A stretch of DNA of 64,000 nt. Origin: Mycobacteroides chelonae CCUG 47445 (GTDB lineage Bacteria > Actinomycetota > Actinomycetes > Mycobacteriales > Mycobacteriaceae). The position numbers and the translations under genes were made by a program. This document shows positions 44,682 through 54,599 of the stretch, piece after piece (position 1 is the stretch's first letter; each line of letters opens with the position of its first letter). The notes below the pieces were generated by a model. It searched no databases. It saw nothing but the letters and a program-made list of their open reading frames with translations, and was not told the origin of the DNA. The DNA is taken from positions 4,965,818-5,029,817 of the forward strand of contig NZ_CP007220.1 of the NCBI RefSeq assembly GCF_001632805.1, read 5' to 3'.

Positions 44682-47600
44682 GAAAGCCGCTGGACCCGCT
44701 ACCCGATCCGGAATCCGACGACACCATCGAAGAGCTCTCGGACGCGGCCGTCGTAGCGCATTCCGGCTCGATGGCGGTGGCCACCCTGGTCAGCCGGATC
44801 ACCGGATTCATCAAGCTGTTGTTGATCACCGCTGCGCTCGGTGCCGCGTCCGCCAGTGCATTCTCGACCGCCAACCAGCTGCCCAACATCATTGCCGCAC
44901 TGGTACTCGAGGCCACCTTCACCGCCATATTCATCCCCGTACTCACGCGCGCCGAGCGGGAGGATGCCGACGGCGGTCAGGCATTCATGCGCAAGCTGCT
45001 GACCATCGCCACATCGGTGTTGGTGGTGACGACGGTGCTGTCGGTGCTGGCCGCGCCATTGCTGGCCGCGCTGATGCTCGGCGATGACCCGAAGGTCAGC
45101 ACGCCGCTGACCACCGCGCTGGCGTACCTACTGCTCCCGCAGATCCTGTTCTACGGACTGTCCTCGGTGTTCATGGCGATCCTGAACACCCGCAATGTGT
45201 TCGGACCACCCGCGTGGGCTCCGGTGTGGAACAACGTTGTCGCGATCGCCGCCCTGATTCTGTTCTGGCTGATGCCCGGGGAACTCACCCTCGATCCGAC
45301 CCGGATGAGCGATCCCAAACTCCTGGTGCTGGGCATCGGCACCACGCTCGGCGTGGTCACCCAGGCCACGGTGCTGATTCCCGCCATTCGTCGCCAGGGG
45401 ATCCCCCTGCGACCCCTGTGGGGAGTTGACGACCGGCTCAAGCAGTTCGCCGGTATGGCCGCGGCCATGTTCGCGTACGTGGCCATCAGCCAGCTCGGGT
45501 TCGTCATCACCAACCGGATCGCCGCCGGCGCAGCCGATTCCGGTCCCATCATCTACAACCAGACCTGGATGATCCTGCAGCTGCCCTACGGGGTAGTCGG
45601 GGTGACCATCCTGACGGCGATCATGCCGCGGCTCAGCCGCAACGCCGCGGCCGAGGACACCTCCGCGGTGGTGGCCGACATATCTCTGGCCACGCGGCTG
45701 ACGATGGTTGTCCTGATCCCGGTCGTTGCTGTCATGACCGTCGCCGGTCCGGCGATGGGCCCGGCGCTCTCCGCGTACGGGCACTTCACCCTCGGTAACG
45801 CCCACTACCTCGGGCTCTCGATTTCACTTTCCTCCTTCACTCTCATTGCGTATGCCCTTGTGCTGCTTCAGCTTCGGGTGTTCTATGCGCGCCATGAGGC
45901 GTGGACGCCCACGCTGATGATCATCGTGATCACTGCGGTGAAGATTGTCTGCTCGGTGATTGCCCCGCACCTCACCGACGACCCCAGCCTGGTCGCCGGT
46001 TATCTCGGTGCCGCCAACGGACTCGGGTTCGTGGCGGGCGCCGTGTGTGGGTATCTGCTGTTGCGCCGAAGCATCGGGCGCGCGGCCGGACCGCTCATCG
46101 GTCCGGGCGTGGTCCGTACGGTGCTGATCACCCTCGCCGCCTCGGGTACGGCGGCGGCCGTCGGCCTCGGCATCGACCGCGGGTTCGACCTGGATCTGCT
46201 CACCCGGGCAGGCGGCGGCCTCGGTTCGATTCTGCGGCTGGTCATCCTCGGTACCGTGATGCTCACCGTCACCTTCGCGGCCATGGTGGCGGTCAAGCTT
46301 CCCGAGGCACTGAGCATCGTCTCGCTGCTGCAGCGCCGCCTGGGCAGCCGGCTCGGCATCGGCATCCAAGATCACGCTTCGGTCATGGGCAACTCCCCGC
46401 CGCCATCCCTGCCGTACCCTGATTCGGGTGATCGAGTCGGCGGCGGCGACGCTGTCGGCCTGACAACCGCAAACAAATCAGTGCACGGGGGCGGCGCTGA
46501 TACGAGAAAGGGCAGGGCCGTGACAGACACCCCAGGGTCATCGACCCGGTCTGTTTCCACCGAGTCCCCCTCCGGGGGCGCAGTCCCCACCTCCGTGATG
46601 CCGGGTGCCAGCATCGCGGACGGCCGTTACCGTCTGCTCACCTCACACGGGGGCCCGGACGGGCTGCAGTTCTGGCAGGCCACCGATACCGAGCTGAATC
46701 GCCCGGTAGCGCTCACCATCATCGACGGCGCCACCTTCACCTCCGATCAGGTGCAGGATATCCTGTCGAATACCTTGCGGCTCAGTAAGATTGGGTCCTC
46801 TGGCCTAGCGCGTGTGCTGGACGCCGTACGCGAAGGAACCGGCGGCATCATCGTCGCGCAGTGGGTCCGCGGCGGTTCGCTGCGCGAAGTTGCCGACACC
46901 CAACCCTCTGCCGTAGGCGCCAGCCGGGCCGTCCGTTCCCTGGCCGAGGCCGCCGATGCTGCTTTCGAGGCCGGGTCGGCGCTGAGTATCGACCACCCCG
47001 ATCGCGTACGCATCAGCATCGATGGGGATGCCGTGCTCGCGTTCCCCGCCACACTCTCCTCGGCCAGCGCGCACGAGGACGTCCATGGCCTCGGCGCCGC
47101 CCTGTACGCACTCACCACCCGCCGCTGGCCGCTAGCTGAAACTGGCCAGCCAAGTGGGCTGCCCGGCGCAAATCGCGCACCCGACGGTCGCCCCGTCGAG
47201 CCACGAGTGATCGTCCCGACCATCCCCGCGGAGATCTCGGACGTCGCCTCCCGCGCGCTCAGCGATGATCCCGGTTCTGCCGCCGAGCTGCTCGATGGCC
47301 TGGAATCGGCCATCGCGAGCGTCGATCACACCACCATGCTGGAGCCTGCCGCCGCAGCACCCACGCAGTCGTTCAGCATCGGCCGCCCCCAGGGTTTCCA
47401 GGATTCCGGGGACCCCGCGGACGATGACGATTACGACGATGTCGACGACGACGAGGACCCCGAGGAAGCGGCCCGGCACCGGAAGATCTTCCTGATCGGG
47501 CTCGGCGTGGTCGGTGTCCTGGTCATCTCGCTGTGCATCGCGCTGGGCGTCTGGGTCACGCGGATCTTCGGCGATGTCGGCCCGTTGGACAAGATCAACA

Positions 47601-48106
47601 TCGGTATCGGATTGCCCACCCAGTCCGCCAACGGTGACACCGCCAAGCCCGGTAGCCCGGCCAAGATCGTGCAGGCGACCGTGTTCCCTCCGGGCCCGGA
47701 CGCCGATCAACCCGGCAAGGCGAATCTGGCGGTGGACGGCAACGCTTCCACGTCATGGTCGACCGACACCTACACCGATGCTGATCCCTTCCCGGTGATC
47801 TTCAAACCAGGGGTTGGCCTACTGCTCGATCTCCAGTCCGCCAGTGCTCTGAGCAGCGTCACGATCGAATCTCACAGTGTCGGAACGCAAGTACAGATTC
47901 GTTCTGCCGACTCGGCCACGCCTGGCTCCGTCAACGACACCAAGGAAATCTCCGCTTCCACGACGTTGCAGCCCGGCAAAACAACGATCCCGATCACCAG
48001 CAGTTCTCCGGTCTCTCATGTGCTGGTGTGGATCAACAAGCTGGGTTCCACCAACGGTGATCACCATGCGGAGATCGGCGAAATCACTGTCACGACTGCT
48101 TCCTAG
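44669..48106 (+). CDS. murJ: MurJ lipid II flippase fused to pseudokinase and discoidin-like domain
   Basis: 1145 residues from GTG 44669, which has GGAGGGG 8 bases upstream. GTG 44678 would give a 4-base overlap. Residues about 30-560 are the 14-helix MurJ/MviN flippase (TLVSRITGFIKLLLI, QLPYGVVGVTILTAIMPRLSR) that moves lipid II across the membrane. Residues about 645-885 are a protein kinase fold without catalytic motifs: no VAIK lysine (VALTII), HRD or DFG. A membrane helix is near 935-960 and an extracellular NPCBM/discoidin-like domain lies near 1005-1145. Same design as Rv3910, whose pseudokinase binds FhaA after phosphorylation by PknB. Confidence 0.93.
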   Translation: MATVRKPLDPLPDPESDDTIEELSDAAVVAHSGSMAVATLVSRITGFIKLLLITAALGAASASAFSTANQLPNIIAALVLEATFTAIFIPVLTRAEREDADGGQAFMRKLLTIATSVLVVTTVLSVLAAPLLAALMLGDDPKVSTPLTTALAYLLLPQILFYGLSSVFMAILNTRNVFGPPAWAPVWNNVVAIAALILFWLMPGELTLDPTRMSDPKLLVLGIGTTLGVVTQATVLIPAIRRQGIPLRPLWGVDDRLKQFAGMAAAMFAYVAISQLGFVITNRIAAGAADSGPIIYNQTWMILQLPYGVVGVTILTAIMPRLSRNAAAEDTSAVVADISLATRLTMVVLIPVVAVMTVAGPAMGPALSAYGHFTLGNAHYLGLSISLSSFTLIAYALVLLQLRVFYARHEAWTPTLMIIVITAVKIVCSVIAPHLTDDPSLVAGYLGAANGLGFVAGAVCGYLLLRRSIGRAAGPLIGPGVVRTVLITLAASGTAAAVGLGIDRGFDLDLLTRAGGGLGSILRLVILGTVMLTVTFAAMVAVKLPEALSIVSLLQRRLGSRLGIGIQDHASVMGNSPPPSLPYPDSGDRVGGGDAVGLTTANKSVHGGGADTRKGRAVTDTPGSSTRSVSTESPSGGAVPTSVMPGASIADGRYRLLTSHGGPDGLQFWQATDTELNRPVALTIIDGATFTSDQVQDILSNTLRLSKIGSSGLARVLDAVREGTGGIIVAQWVRGGSLREVADTQPSAVGASRAVRSLAEAADAAFEAGSALSIDHPDRVRISIDGDAVLAFPATLSSASAHEDVHGLGAALYALTTRRWPLAETGQPSGLPGANRAPDGRPVEPRVIVPTIPAEISDVASRALSDDPGSAAELLDGLESAIASVDHTTMLEPAAAAPTQSFSIGRPQGFQDSGDPADDDDYDDVDDDEDPEEAARHRKIFLIGLGVVGVLVISLCIALGVWVTRIFGDVGPLDKINIGIGLPTQSANGDTAKPGSPAKIVQATVFPPGPDADQPGKANLAVDGNASTSWSTDTYTDADPFPVIFKPGVGLLLDLQSASALSSVTIESHSVGTQVQIRSADSATPGSVNDTKEISASTTLQPGKTTIPITSSSPVSHVLVWINKLGSTNGDHHAEIGEITVTTAS

Positions 48107-48356
48107 CTGCGGGATCGCCTGGCAGTCGAGCGGTTATCGAACGGCTTTCAGTATCGCTCCACAATTTTCACCCCTATATTTTTCGCAGTAGTTGAAACCC
48201 GATGGCAACCTCAAAATTGCTCGTTGAGCTGCGGTTCATGCCGTTCAGTTACGCATATTGCCGTTACAGGTTGTTGAAAGTTGTATAACAGTTTGCTGTG
48301 GGGTGATCCTGTGGTCGACGCCACCCCCCGTTTTTGATTACTGTGCGCGTGTGGGC
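48107..48356. other. AT-rich murJ-sigM intergenic region
   Basis: About 250 bases, visibly AT-richer than neighbours, without a reading frame. TATAAC (48284-48289) is a possible -10 element about 68 bases before the sigM start. No clear -35 pair is seen. sigM is probably not cotranscribed with murJ. Confidence 0.4.
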
Positions 48357-48941
48357 ATGGTTCAGGGGGTTCTCACGACTCCTCAACACTCGGACGCCGA
48401 GCTGTTGGCTGCCCACGTCGCCGGCGACCCTTCCGCTTTCGAGGAGCTATTCCGCCGTCATCACCGTCGCCTCTACCGGCTCGCTCGGGCCACCAGCCGC
48501 ACCCCCGAGGATGCCGCCGATGCCTTGCAGGAAGCGATGCTGTCGGCGCACCGTGGTGCCGCCAATTTCCGTAACGACGCCGCCGTCACCAGCTGGCTTT
48601 ACCGCATTGTCGTGAATGCCTGTCTTGACCGTCTGCGTCGTACCAAGGCACACAGCCCGATCGAACTCGAAGAGGACGTCTACACCCTCGAGGATCCCTC
48701 GACCAGTGTCGACACCTCGATCGTCATCCAGAAGGCCCTGCTCCGGCTGCCCGCCGAACAGCGCGCCGCGGTCATAGCCGTCGACATGCACGGATACTCG
48801 GTGGCCGATGCCGCTGAGCTGCTCGGCGTGCCCGAGGGCACGGTGAAGAGCCGCTGCGCGAGAGCCCGCGCACGCCTGGCCGTCGCCCTGCACTATCTCG
48901 ACAAGGCCGGCTCCGTCGAACCGGAAACCATCGACTACTAA
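48357..48941 (+). CDS. sigM: ECF RNA polymerase sigma factor SigM
   Basis: 194 residues from ATG 48357 (GTG 48351 possible). Region 2 (FEELFRRHHRRLYRLARATS with DAADALQEAML, about 30-65) binds the -10 element. Region 4 (ALLRLPAEQRAAVIAVDMHGYSVADAAELLGVPEGTVKSR, about 126-165) binds the -35. Place and partner match Rv3911, which controls ESX-4-type secretion and lipid genes. The anti-sigma gene follows 85 bases downstream. Confidence 0.94.
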   Translation: MVQGVLTTPQHSDAELLAAHVAGDPSAFEELFRRHHRRLYRLARATSRTPEDAADALQEAMLSAHRGAANFRNDAAVTSWLYRIVVNACLDRLRRTKAHSPIELEEDVYTLEDPSTSVDTSIVIQKALLRLPAEQRAAVIAVDMHGYSVADAAELLGVPEGTVKSRCARARARLAVALHYLDKAGSVEPETIDY

Positions 48942-49026
48942 CCGTGTACCGCCGTGTCACGATCCGCCTACGAATTGGGCAACAGGCGTGGCCAGCGGTA
49001 GCTGGGTACGGGAACAATGAATTCAC

Positions 49027-49926
49027 ATGGTCAACAATCCGCCGGACACCCCCGATGGCGAAGGTAACCTCGACAAGGTGAACCTCGCCGAGGTACCGCT
49101 GTCCCTTGAGGTCCTGGCCGACCTACACGCCGGCGTCTATGACGCAGGCGATGCCGACGTACTTCGGCAACGGGCAGAGCAGGATCCGGACGCGTGCACG
49201 ACCCTCGCTGCCCTCGACCAGGTACGTGCCGACCTGGTGGCATGGATGGAAAGCCCTGCCCCCGATGTGCCCGCGTCCGTCGTCGACGGCATCGTTGCCG
49301 CATTGCACGCCGAGTCGGCCAAATCGACGTTGCCCGCGGTAGCTGCGCATGCCGTCCGGCCCGCAGACCCGCGCCTCAACCTGGTGACCGGCCCCGTCCC
49401 GCTGGACCATCGCCGGCGCCCCGCGGCAAAGCGCCGCTGGCTCGCATTCTCGGGCGCAGGGTTGGCTGCGGCCGCCTGCATCGCGGTGGCCATCACCGTG
49501 GTCACCCAGAACAACCAGCGCACGTCTGAGACCACCGCCACCGTGGCGGGCCCGTCGTTGTCGCAGTACATCGCGCCGAAGACCGCTGCCCCCATGGCGC
49601 CGGAATTGCCGCCGCAGGGTGCCCTGGGCCAGACCGCCTTCCCGATTTCTGGCAACGAGATCGCCGCCCTCGTCGGTCGCACCCCCACCTTCGGCGCCCT
49701 CGAGGACCCTGCACTGCGCGCGTCGTGCCTCACCGGCCTCGGCTTCTCCGCCTCAACGCCCGTGCTCGGAGCACAGACTCTCGACGTCGACGGCCCCGCG
49801 GTGTTGATGGTGCTACCCGCCGAACGGCCGGGTGAACTGTTGGCGGTGGCCGTCCGGCCCGGCTGCAGCCAGTCCGATCCCCAGCGGGTCGCACAGACCC
49901 GAATCGGCGCGACACCCGGCCGCTAG
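49027..49926 (+). CDS. rsmA: Anti-sigma factor for SigM
   Basis: 299 residues. Cytoplasmic N-terminus (about 1-137) with LSLEVLADLHAGVYDAGDADVLRQRAEQDP, a helical sigma-binding segment. One membrane helix at 138-160 (LAFSGAGLAAAACIAVAITV) and an extracellular domain of about 140 residues (VGRTPTFGALEDPALRASCL) that may sense envelope signals. No zinc HxxxCxxC motif is visible. Counterpart of Rv3912 (RsmA), the SigM antagonist. Same strand, directly after sigM. Confidence 0.9.
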   Translation: MVNNPPDTPDGEGNLDKVNLAEVPLSLEVLADLHAGVYDAGDADVLRQRAEQDPDACTTLAALDQVRADLVAWMESPAPDVPASVVDGIVAALHAESAKSTLPAVAAHAVRPADPRLNLVTGPVPLDHRRRPAAKRRWLAFSGAGLAAAACIAVAITVVTQNNQRTSETTATVAGPSLSQYIAPKTAAPMAPELPPQGALGQTAFPISGNEIAALVGRTPTFGALEDPALRASCLTGLGFSASTPVLGAQTLDVDGPAVLMVLPAERPGELLAVAVRPGCSQSDPQRVAQTRIGATPGR

Positions 49927-50078
49927 AAGGCCGGACCGCACCCCATATCTCCCACCGCCCGCCCGCTGTACCTCCCACCGCCCGCCCAGTGCGGAACATC
50001 CCGCTCTAGGCTGTTGTTTCAGCACTCGCATGGCCTTTGTCTGCAACAGGCACTCAGATCGGATCAGAAGGGAACCGC

Positions 50079-51056
50079 ATGTCGGAGGTTGTATCGACCG
50101 AGTCCGAATCGGACATCCACGAGCTCATCATCATCGGCTCAGGACCCGCTGGATACACCGCGGCGGTCTACGCAGCCCGTGCCCAGCTGAAGCCGATTGT
50201 TTTCGAGGGCACCCAGTTCGGCGGCGCACTCATGACCACCACCGAGGTCGAGAACTACCCGGGTTTCCGTGAGGGCATCATGGGTCCCGACCTGATGGAC
50301 CAGATGCGCGAGCAGGCCATCCGCTTCGGTGCCGACCTGCGCACCGAGGATGTCGACGAGGTCTCCCTGCAGGGCCCTGTGAAGACCGTCACGGTGGGCG
50401 GCGAAATCTTTCGTTCCCGCGCGGTGATCCTGGCCATGGGCGCCGCTCCGCGGTATCTCGGGGTACCGGGCGAGGACACCTTGCTGGGCCGGGGCGTGAG
50501 TTCCTGTGCCACCTGCGACGGTTTCTTCTTCAAGGATCAGGACATCGCCGTCATCGGCGGCGGCGATTCCGCGATGGAAGAGGCGACCTTCCTCACACGG
50601 TTTGCCCGCAGCGTGACACTCATCCATCGCCGTGACGAGTTCCGCGCGTCCAAGATCATGCTGGAGCGCGCGTACGCGGACCCCAAGATCAACGTCCTGA
50701 CCAACACCAAGATCCTCGGGGTCGAAGGCACCGACTCGGTGATCGGGCTCAAGCTCGAGAACACGGTGACCGGGGAAGCCTCGCAGCTGCCCGTCACCGG
50801 GATGTTCGTCGCCGTCGGGCACGATCCGCGCAGCGAACTCGTTAAGGATGTCGTCGACGTCGATTCAGACGGGTACGTGCTGGTGCGCGACAGAAGCACC
50901 TACACCTCATTGGAAGGCGTGTTCGCCGCGGGCGACCTCGTTGACCGAACCTATCGGCAAGCCGTCACCGCCGCCGGAAGTGGTTGTGCTGCAGCCATCG
51001 ACGCCGAGCGCTGGCTTGCCGAGACGGCGCATTCCCAGACCCTCGTCGAGGCCTAG
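50079..51056 (+). CDS. trxB2: Thioredoxin reductase TrxB2
   Basis: 325 residues from ATG 50079 behind AGAAGGGA. FAD motif GSGPAG (20-25), redox-active CATC (143-146) in [16 protein letters not shown] motif [11 protein letters not shown], and the FAD-end motif [19 protein letters not shown]. It reduces thioredoxin with NADPH. In an operon with trxC, 30 bases downstream. Confidence 0.97.
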   Translation: MSEVVSTESESDIHELIIIGSGPAGYTAAVYAARAQLKPIVFEGTQFGGALMTTTEVENYPGFREGIMGPDLMDQMREQAIRFGADLRTEDVDEVSLQGPVKTVTVGGEIFRSRAVILAMGAAPRYLGVPGEDTLLGRGVSSCATCDGFFFKDQDIAVIGGGDSAMEEATFLTRFARSVTLIHRRDEFRASKIMLERAYADPKINVLTNTKILGVEGTDSVIGLKLENTVTGEASQLPVTGMFVAVGHDPRSELVKDVVDVDSDGYVLVRDRSTYTSLEGVFAAGDLVDRTYRQAVTAAGSGCAAAIDAERWLAETAHSQTLVEA

Positions 51057-51086
51057 CCTCACCGCCACCCATCACAAGGAGAACCC

Positions 51087-51416
51087 ATGAGCGACCACGC
51101 GACCGTTACCGTCACCGACGACTCCTTCCAGGAGGACGTCGTCTCCAGCAATAAGCCCGTGCTGGTGGATTTCTGGGCGACCTGGTGTGGGCCCTGCAAG
51201 ATGGTGGCCCCCGTGCTGGAGGAGATCGCCAAGGACCATGGCGAAACGCTAACCATCGCCAAGCTTGATGTCGATGCCAACCCGGAGACCGCGCGCGCCT
51301 TCCAGGTGACGTCGATCCCCACCCTGATCCTCTTCCAGAACGGTGAGGCAACCAAGCGTATCGTCGGCGCCAAGAGCAAGTCGGCGTTGCTGCGTGAGCT
51401 GGACGGGGTCGTCTAA
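51087..51416 (+). CDS. trxC: Thioredoxin TrxC
   Basis: 109 residues, classical thioredoxin fold with [11 protein letters not shown] (active Cys34 and Cys37) and cis-Pro in TSIPTLILF. Electron donor to ribonucleotide reductase, peroxidases and methionine sulfoxide reductases. Reduced by TrxB2 encoded just upstream. AAGGAG lies 8 bases before the ATG. Confidence 0.98.
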   Translation: MSDHATVTVTDDSFQEDVVSSNKPVLVDFWATWCGPCKMVAPVLEEIAKDHGETLTIAKLDVDANPETARAFQVTSIPTLILFQNGEATKRIVGAKSKSALLRELDGVV

Positions 51417-51551
51417 CCGGCTCGACACCGGTCGGTTGACAAGGCCGGGAGTTTCTCTCATCGCCTAGGCATCTGAGACAATAGTGCCGTCCCGACGACG
51501 GGCAGCCCGTGTCCGGTCGGTGACAGTGCGGTTTCTTGCGAAAGGCGGAGT

Positions 51552-52739
51552 ATGACGACAGGCGCGTCGAACATTCGCCACGGCGATCGAGGCCCCGCCG
51601 TCAGCGAGGTACGCGAGGTGCTCACCGCACTCGGGTTCCTGGAGGATCCCGATGAGACGCTGGCGACCGGTCGGCACGTCATGCCGGACCACTTCGACCC
51701 GACGTTGGACGACGCCGTGCGCGCGTTCCAACAGCGCCGCGGCCTGTTGGTCGATGGTGTCGTCGGACCCGCGACCTATCGCACCCTCAAGGAAGCCTCC
51801 TACCGGCTCGGGGCTCGCACCCTTTTCCACCAGTTCTCCGCACCCATGTACGGCGACGATGTGGCGACTCTGCAGAAGCGTCTGCAGGATCTCGGGTTCT
51901 ACACGGGTCTGGTCGACGGTAACTTCGGGCTGCAGACCTACAACTCGCTCATGTCGTACCAGCGGGAGTACGGGCTGACGGCGGACGGCATTTGTGGGCC
52001 GGAGACCCTGCGCTCGTTCCAGTTGTTGGGTCGACACGTCACCGGTGGGTCTGCGCATGCGATACGCGAGACCGAACATGTCCGTAACGCCGGCCCGCAG
52101 CTGTCCGGCAAGCGCATCGTGATCGATCCCGGTCTCGGCGGCGCCGACCGCGGAGTCATCGTTCCGGGCCGCGAGGGCCCGACCAGCGAAGCAGACATCC
52201 TGTGGGACTTGGCCAGTCGCCTCGAGGGGCGGATGACCGCGATCGGCATGGACACCTATATCTCGCGCGCCATCCAGAACAACCCCACCGACATCGACCG
52301 CGCCACCTATGCCAACAATGTGGGTGCCGATCTGATGATCAGCCTGCGTTTCGACTCGCAGCCCACCGTGGCCGCCAGCGGCGTCGCGTCCTATCACTTC
52401 GGCAATCTGCACGGCTCGGTGTCCACCATCGGACACATGCTGGCCGACTTTATTCAGCGAGAAGTGGCTGCGCGCACGGGATTACGTGACTGCAGGGCGC
52501 ACGGCCGCACGTGGGACTTGCTGCGCCTCACCCGGATGCCCACCGTGCAGGTGGACATCGGGTACATCACCTCGCCGAACGATGTCTCCATTCTGAGCGC
52601 CGCCCACTATCGCGATGTGGTGGCCGAGTCGATTCTGGCCGCGGTCAAGCGTGTGTACCTGCTCGGTAAGAACGACAGGCCCACTGGCACATTTACTTTC
52701 GACGAGCTGCTGGCCCACGAGCTGTCCGCCGGGAGCTAA
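51552..52739 (+). CDS. cwlM: CwlM, amidase-like regulator of peptidoglycan synthesis
   Basis: 395 residues, no signal peptide. Two peptidoglycan-binding-1 domains (about 8-80 and 95-165, with VDGVVGPATY and TADGICGPETL) and an Amidase_3 fold (about 185-375). Two of the three usual zinc ligands are missing: the first His in DPGHGG is Leu (VIDPGLGGADRG) and the SIHAD-type His is Arg (SLRFDS). Glu in EADI remains. This suits a cytoplasmic regulator that, when phosphorylated by PknB, activates MurA and contacts MurJ and FhaA in other mycobacteria. Its TAA stop overlaps the convergent ferredoxin stop. Confidence 0.93.
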   Translation: MTTGASNIRHGDRGPAVSEVREVLTALGFLEDPDETLATGRHVMPDHFDPTLDDAVRAFQQRRGLLVDGVVGPATYRTLKEASYRLGARTLFHQFSAPMYGDDVATLQKRLQDLGFYTGLVDGNFGLQTYNSLMSYQREYGLTADGICGPETLRSFQLLGRHVTGGSAHAIRETEHVRNAGPQLSGKRIVIDPGLGGADRGVIVPGREGPTSEADILWDLASRLEGRMTAIGMDTYISRAIQNNPTDIDRATYANNVGADLMISLRFDSQPTVAASGVASYHFGNLHGSVSTIGHMLADFIQREVAARTGLRDCRAHGRTWDLLRLTRMPTVQVDIGYITSPNDVSILSAAHYRDVVAESILAAVKRVYLLGKNDRPTGTFTFDELLAHELSAGS

Positions 52740-52957
52740 TCCCGGCTCACCACCTCGATCGCACTCGCCGGGCAGAGGTGCGCCGCCTCATCGGCCTTCG
52801 CCACCTGGTCCTCGTTCAACACCCCAGCGGCCCTCGGTACGGCGGTGCCATCCGCATCCGCACTGAACAACTCCGGATGCTGCGCCACACAATATCCCGA
52901 CCCCATGCACAGATCCTGGTCGACGATCACCCTCAACCCTGCGTGGGCCTCGGCCAT
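52736..52957 (-). CDS. 3Fe-4S ferredoxin, partner of the adjacent P450
   Basis: 73 residues from ATG 52957. Three cysteines remain (C17, C23 and C62 in DQDLCMGSGYC and AAHLCPASAI), the pattern of the [3Fe-4S] ferredoxins that feed electrons to bacterial P450s. It lies 2 bases after the P450 stop on the same strand, so the pair forms a redox unit. The reductase is not in the cluster and would be shared. Confidence 0.92.
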   Translation of the reverse strand: MAEAHAGLRVIVDQDLCMGSGYCVAQHPELFSADADGTAVPRAAGVLNEDQVAKADEAAHLCPASAIEVVSRD

Positions 52958-52959
52958 GG

Positions 52960-54576
52960 TCACGCCCTCGTTAGGGTAACGGGCAGCCCACCCTCGAGCG
53001 TCACCGAAAAGTTGAAGTGGTGCTTGGGCTTCCAGCCCTGCGGAAGCGTCAACCGATACCTCTGGAAAATGATCGCCAACAAGAACTGCGCGTTCATGTA
53101 CGCCATGCCGGTGCCGAGGCAGTGGTGTCTGCCCGACCCAAACGGCATGAATGCCAGTCTGGGACGCTCCCTGACAAGTGCCTGGTCCATGAATCGATTC
53201 GGGTCGTAAGAGTCTGGGTTCACCCACCAGCGTGGATCACGGTGCATCGAGTACAGCGACGGACCGACGATGGTGTACCGCGGGATGAAGTACCCGCCTA
53301 TCACGTCGTCTTCCATCGCGAATCGAGGATTGAGCGGGTGGCCCTGAAGCCTCTGCCCCTCGTCGAAACATGCTTTCGCCCAGGACAACTTGGGGAGATC
53401 ATCCGGGGTCGGCACTCCGCCCTGCAGCGCGTCGACCTCTGCGTACAGTCGGTTGAGGTGATCCGGGTGTGCCAGCAATAGCGCGAGTGTCCACGAAAGC
53501 GACGCCACCACCGTCTCGTACCCACCCGCCATCAAGATCATCAGTTCCATGCTGAGATCCCGCTCCGACAAAGGACTTCCGTCATCATAGGTGGCCTCCA
53601 ACAACAGGCTCAACAGATCCGGAGTCTCGACCGGGTGCCTGCGGCGGTCCTTGATCAGCCGCCTCGTCAATCGCCACAGTCTCCACATGGACCTGGGCGC
53701 GCTCTCGCGCCCAGGCATCGGCAGCAGGTTCGGTAACGGGCTCATCAGCGTCACCGACGCCATCAGCGACATGAAAGTCCGTAAGTCCACATCGGTTTCG
53801 TGGATCTCCTGCTCGGTGATCGACGAGGAAAACATCGCGCGCAGGAACGCGGGCAAGGTCACCTGTGCGATGGCGTGCTGCAAGTCCACCTCCTGACCGG
53901 TGTCTGCCCACCGTTCCCAGCTATCGACTCGGCTCACGAATTCGTCGGCGATCACCTCTGCCACCCGCGCCAGATGACGGCGTCCGAACATTGGCATGAG
54001 CATCCGGCGCCGCTGCCGGAACTTGTCTCCTTCCAGCATCGGAATCGCGGCACCGATCATGCCCATCGCCGCTTGCCCTGGTCCGATCATGCTGTACCGG
54101 CCGACAGGGTCGTCCATCACCTGGCTGGCGTAATCCGGATGGTTCACCACAACAATGTTGCCGCCCAACGGAAATGGAACGCTGTAGATGTCCCCGAACT
54201 CCTTGGCGCAGCGCCGGAAGAACTCGAAGGGTTCACGCCTCATCTCCGGGACGCTCCCGACGAAGGGCCGGCCAACGGGGCCCGGTGGCGTGAGCTCGGA
54301 TCTCCCCACTCCCCGGACCGCGCTAGCCGCCAGCGGAATGCCTGCCCGGGTGATCCTCCATGGGTCATGCCTACGGGAGGCGGATCCTCCGTGTCGTCTG
54401 CCGATCTCGTTGACTTCGCGCACTGTCGGATTGATCGGCAATGGCCCCCAATCTCCTGTCAGCTCACGTGGCACCGTCACATCTGGTGCAGTACCTCGGG
54501 ATTGGGTCCCAACGGAAGCCTCGAATGGACAGGCTTCTGTCGTGTTCTCGGTAGTGGGGAGCTGCGGCATGCTCAT
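52960..54576 (-). CDS. Cytochrome P450 monooxygenase
   Basis: 538 residues from ATG 54576, with AAAGGAG upstream. This is longer than most bacterial P450s because of about 90 extra N-terminal residues (MSMPQLPTTENTTEACPFEA onward). I-helix AGGYET (350-355) in place of AGxDT, ExxR at 406-409 (DEGQR), heme loop FGSGRHHCLG with Cys486. The family resembles membrane-associated or long-chain-lipid P450s (CYP4/CYP102-like ExxR-heme spacing), but I cannot assign a CYP number. It is first of the P450-ferredoxin pair after the AveC-like gene, 23 bases downstream. Confidence 0.92.
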   Translation of the reverse strand: MSMPQLPTTENTTEACPFEASVGTQSRGTAPDVTVPRELTGDWGPLPINPTVREVNEIGRRHGGSASRRHDPWRITRAGIPLAASAVRGVGRSELTPPGPVGRPFVGSVPEMRREPFEFFRRCAKEFGDIYSVPFPLGGNIVVVNHPDYASQVMDDPVGRYSMIGPGQAAMGMIGAAIPMLEGDKFRQRRRMLMPMFGRRHLARVAEVIADEFVSRVDSWERWADTGQEVDLQHAIAQVTLPAFLRAMFSSSITEQEIHETDVDLRTFMSLMASVTLMSPLPNLLPMPGRESAPRSMWRLWRLTRRLIKDRRRHPVETPDLLSLLLEATYDDGSPLSERDLSMELMILMAGGYETVVASLSWTLALLLAHPDHLNRLYAEVDALQGGVPTPDDLPKLSWAKACFDEGQRLQGHPLNPRFAMEDDVIGGYFIPRYTIVGPSLYSMHRDPRWWVNPDSYDPNRFMDQALVRERPRLAFMPFGSGRHHCLGTGMAYMNAQFLLAIIFQRYRLTLPQGWKPKHHFNFSVTLEGGLPVTLTRA

Positions 54577-54599
54577 CGGTCTCCTTTCCAGAGGTGTGA

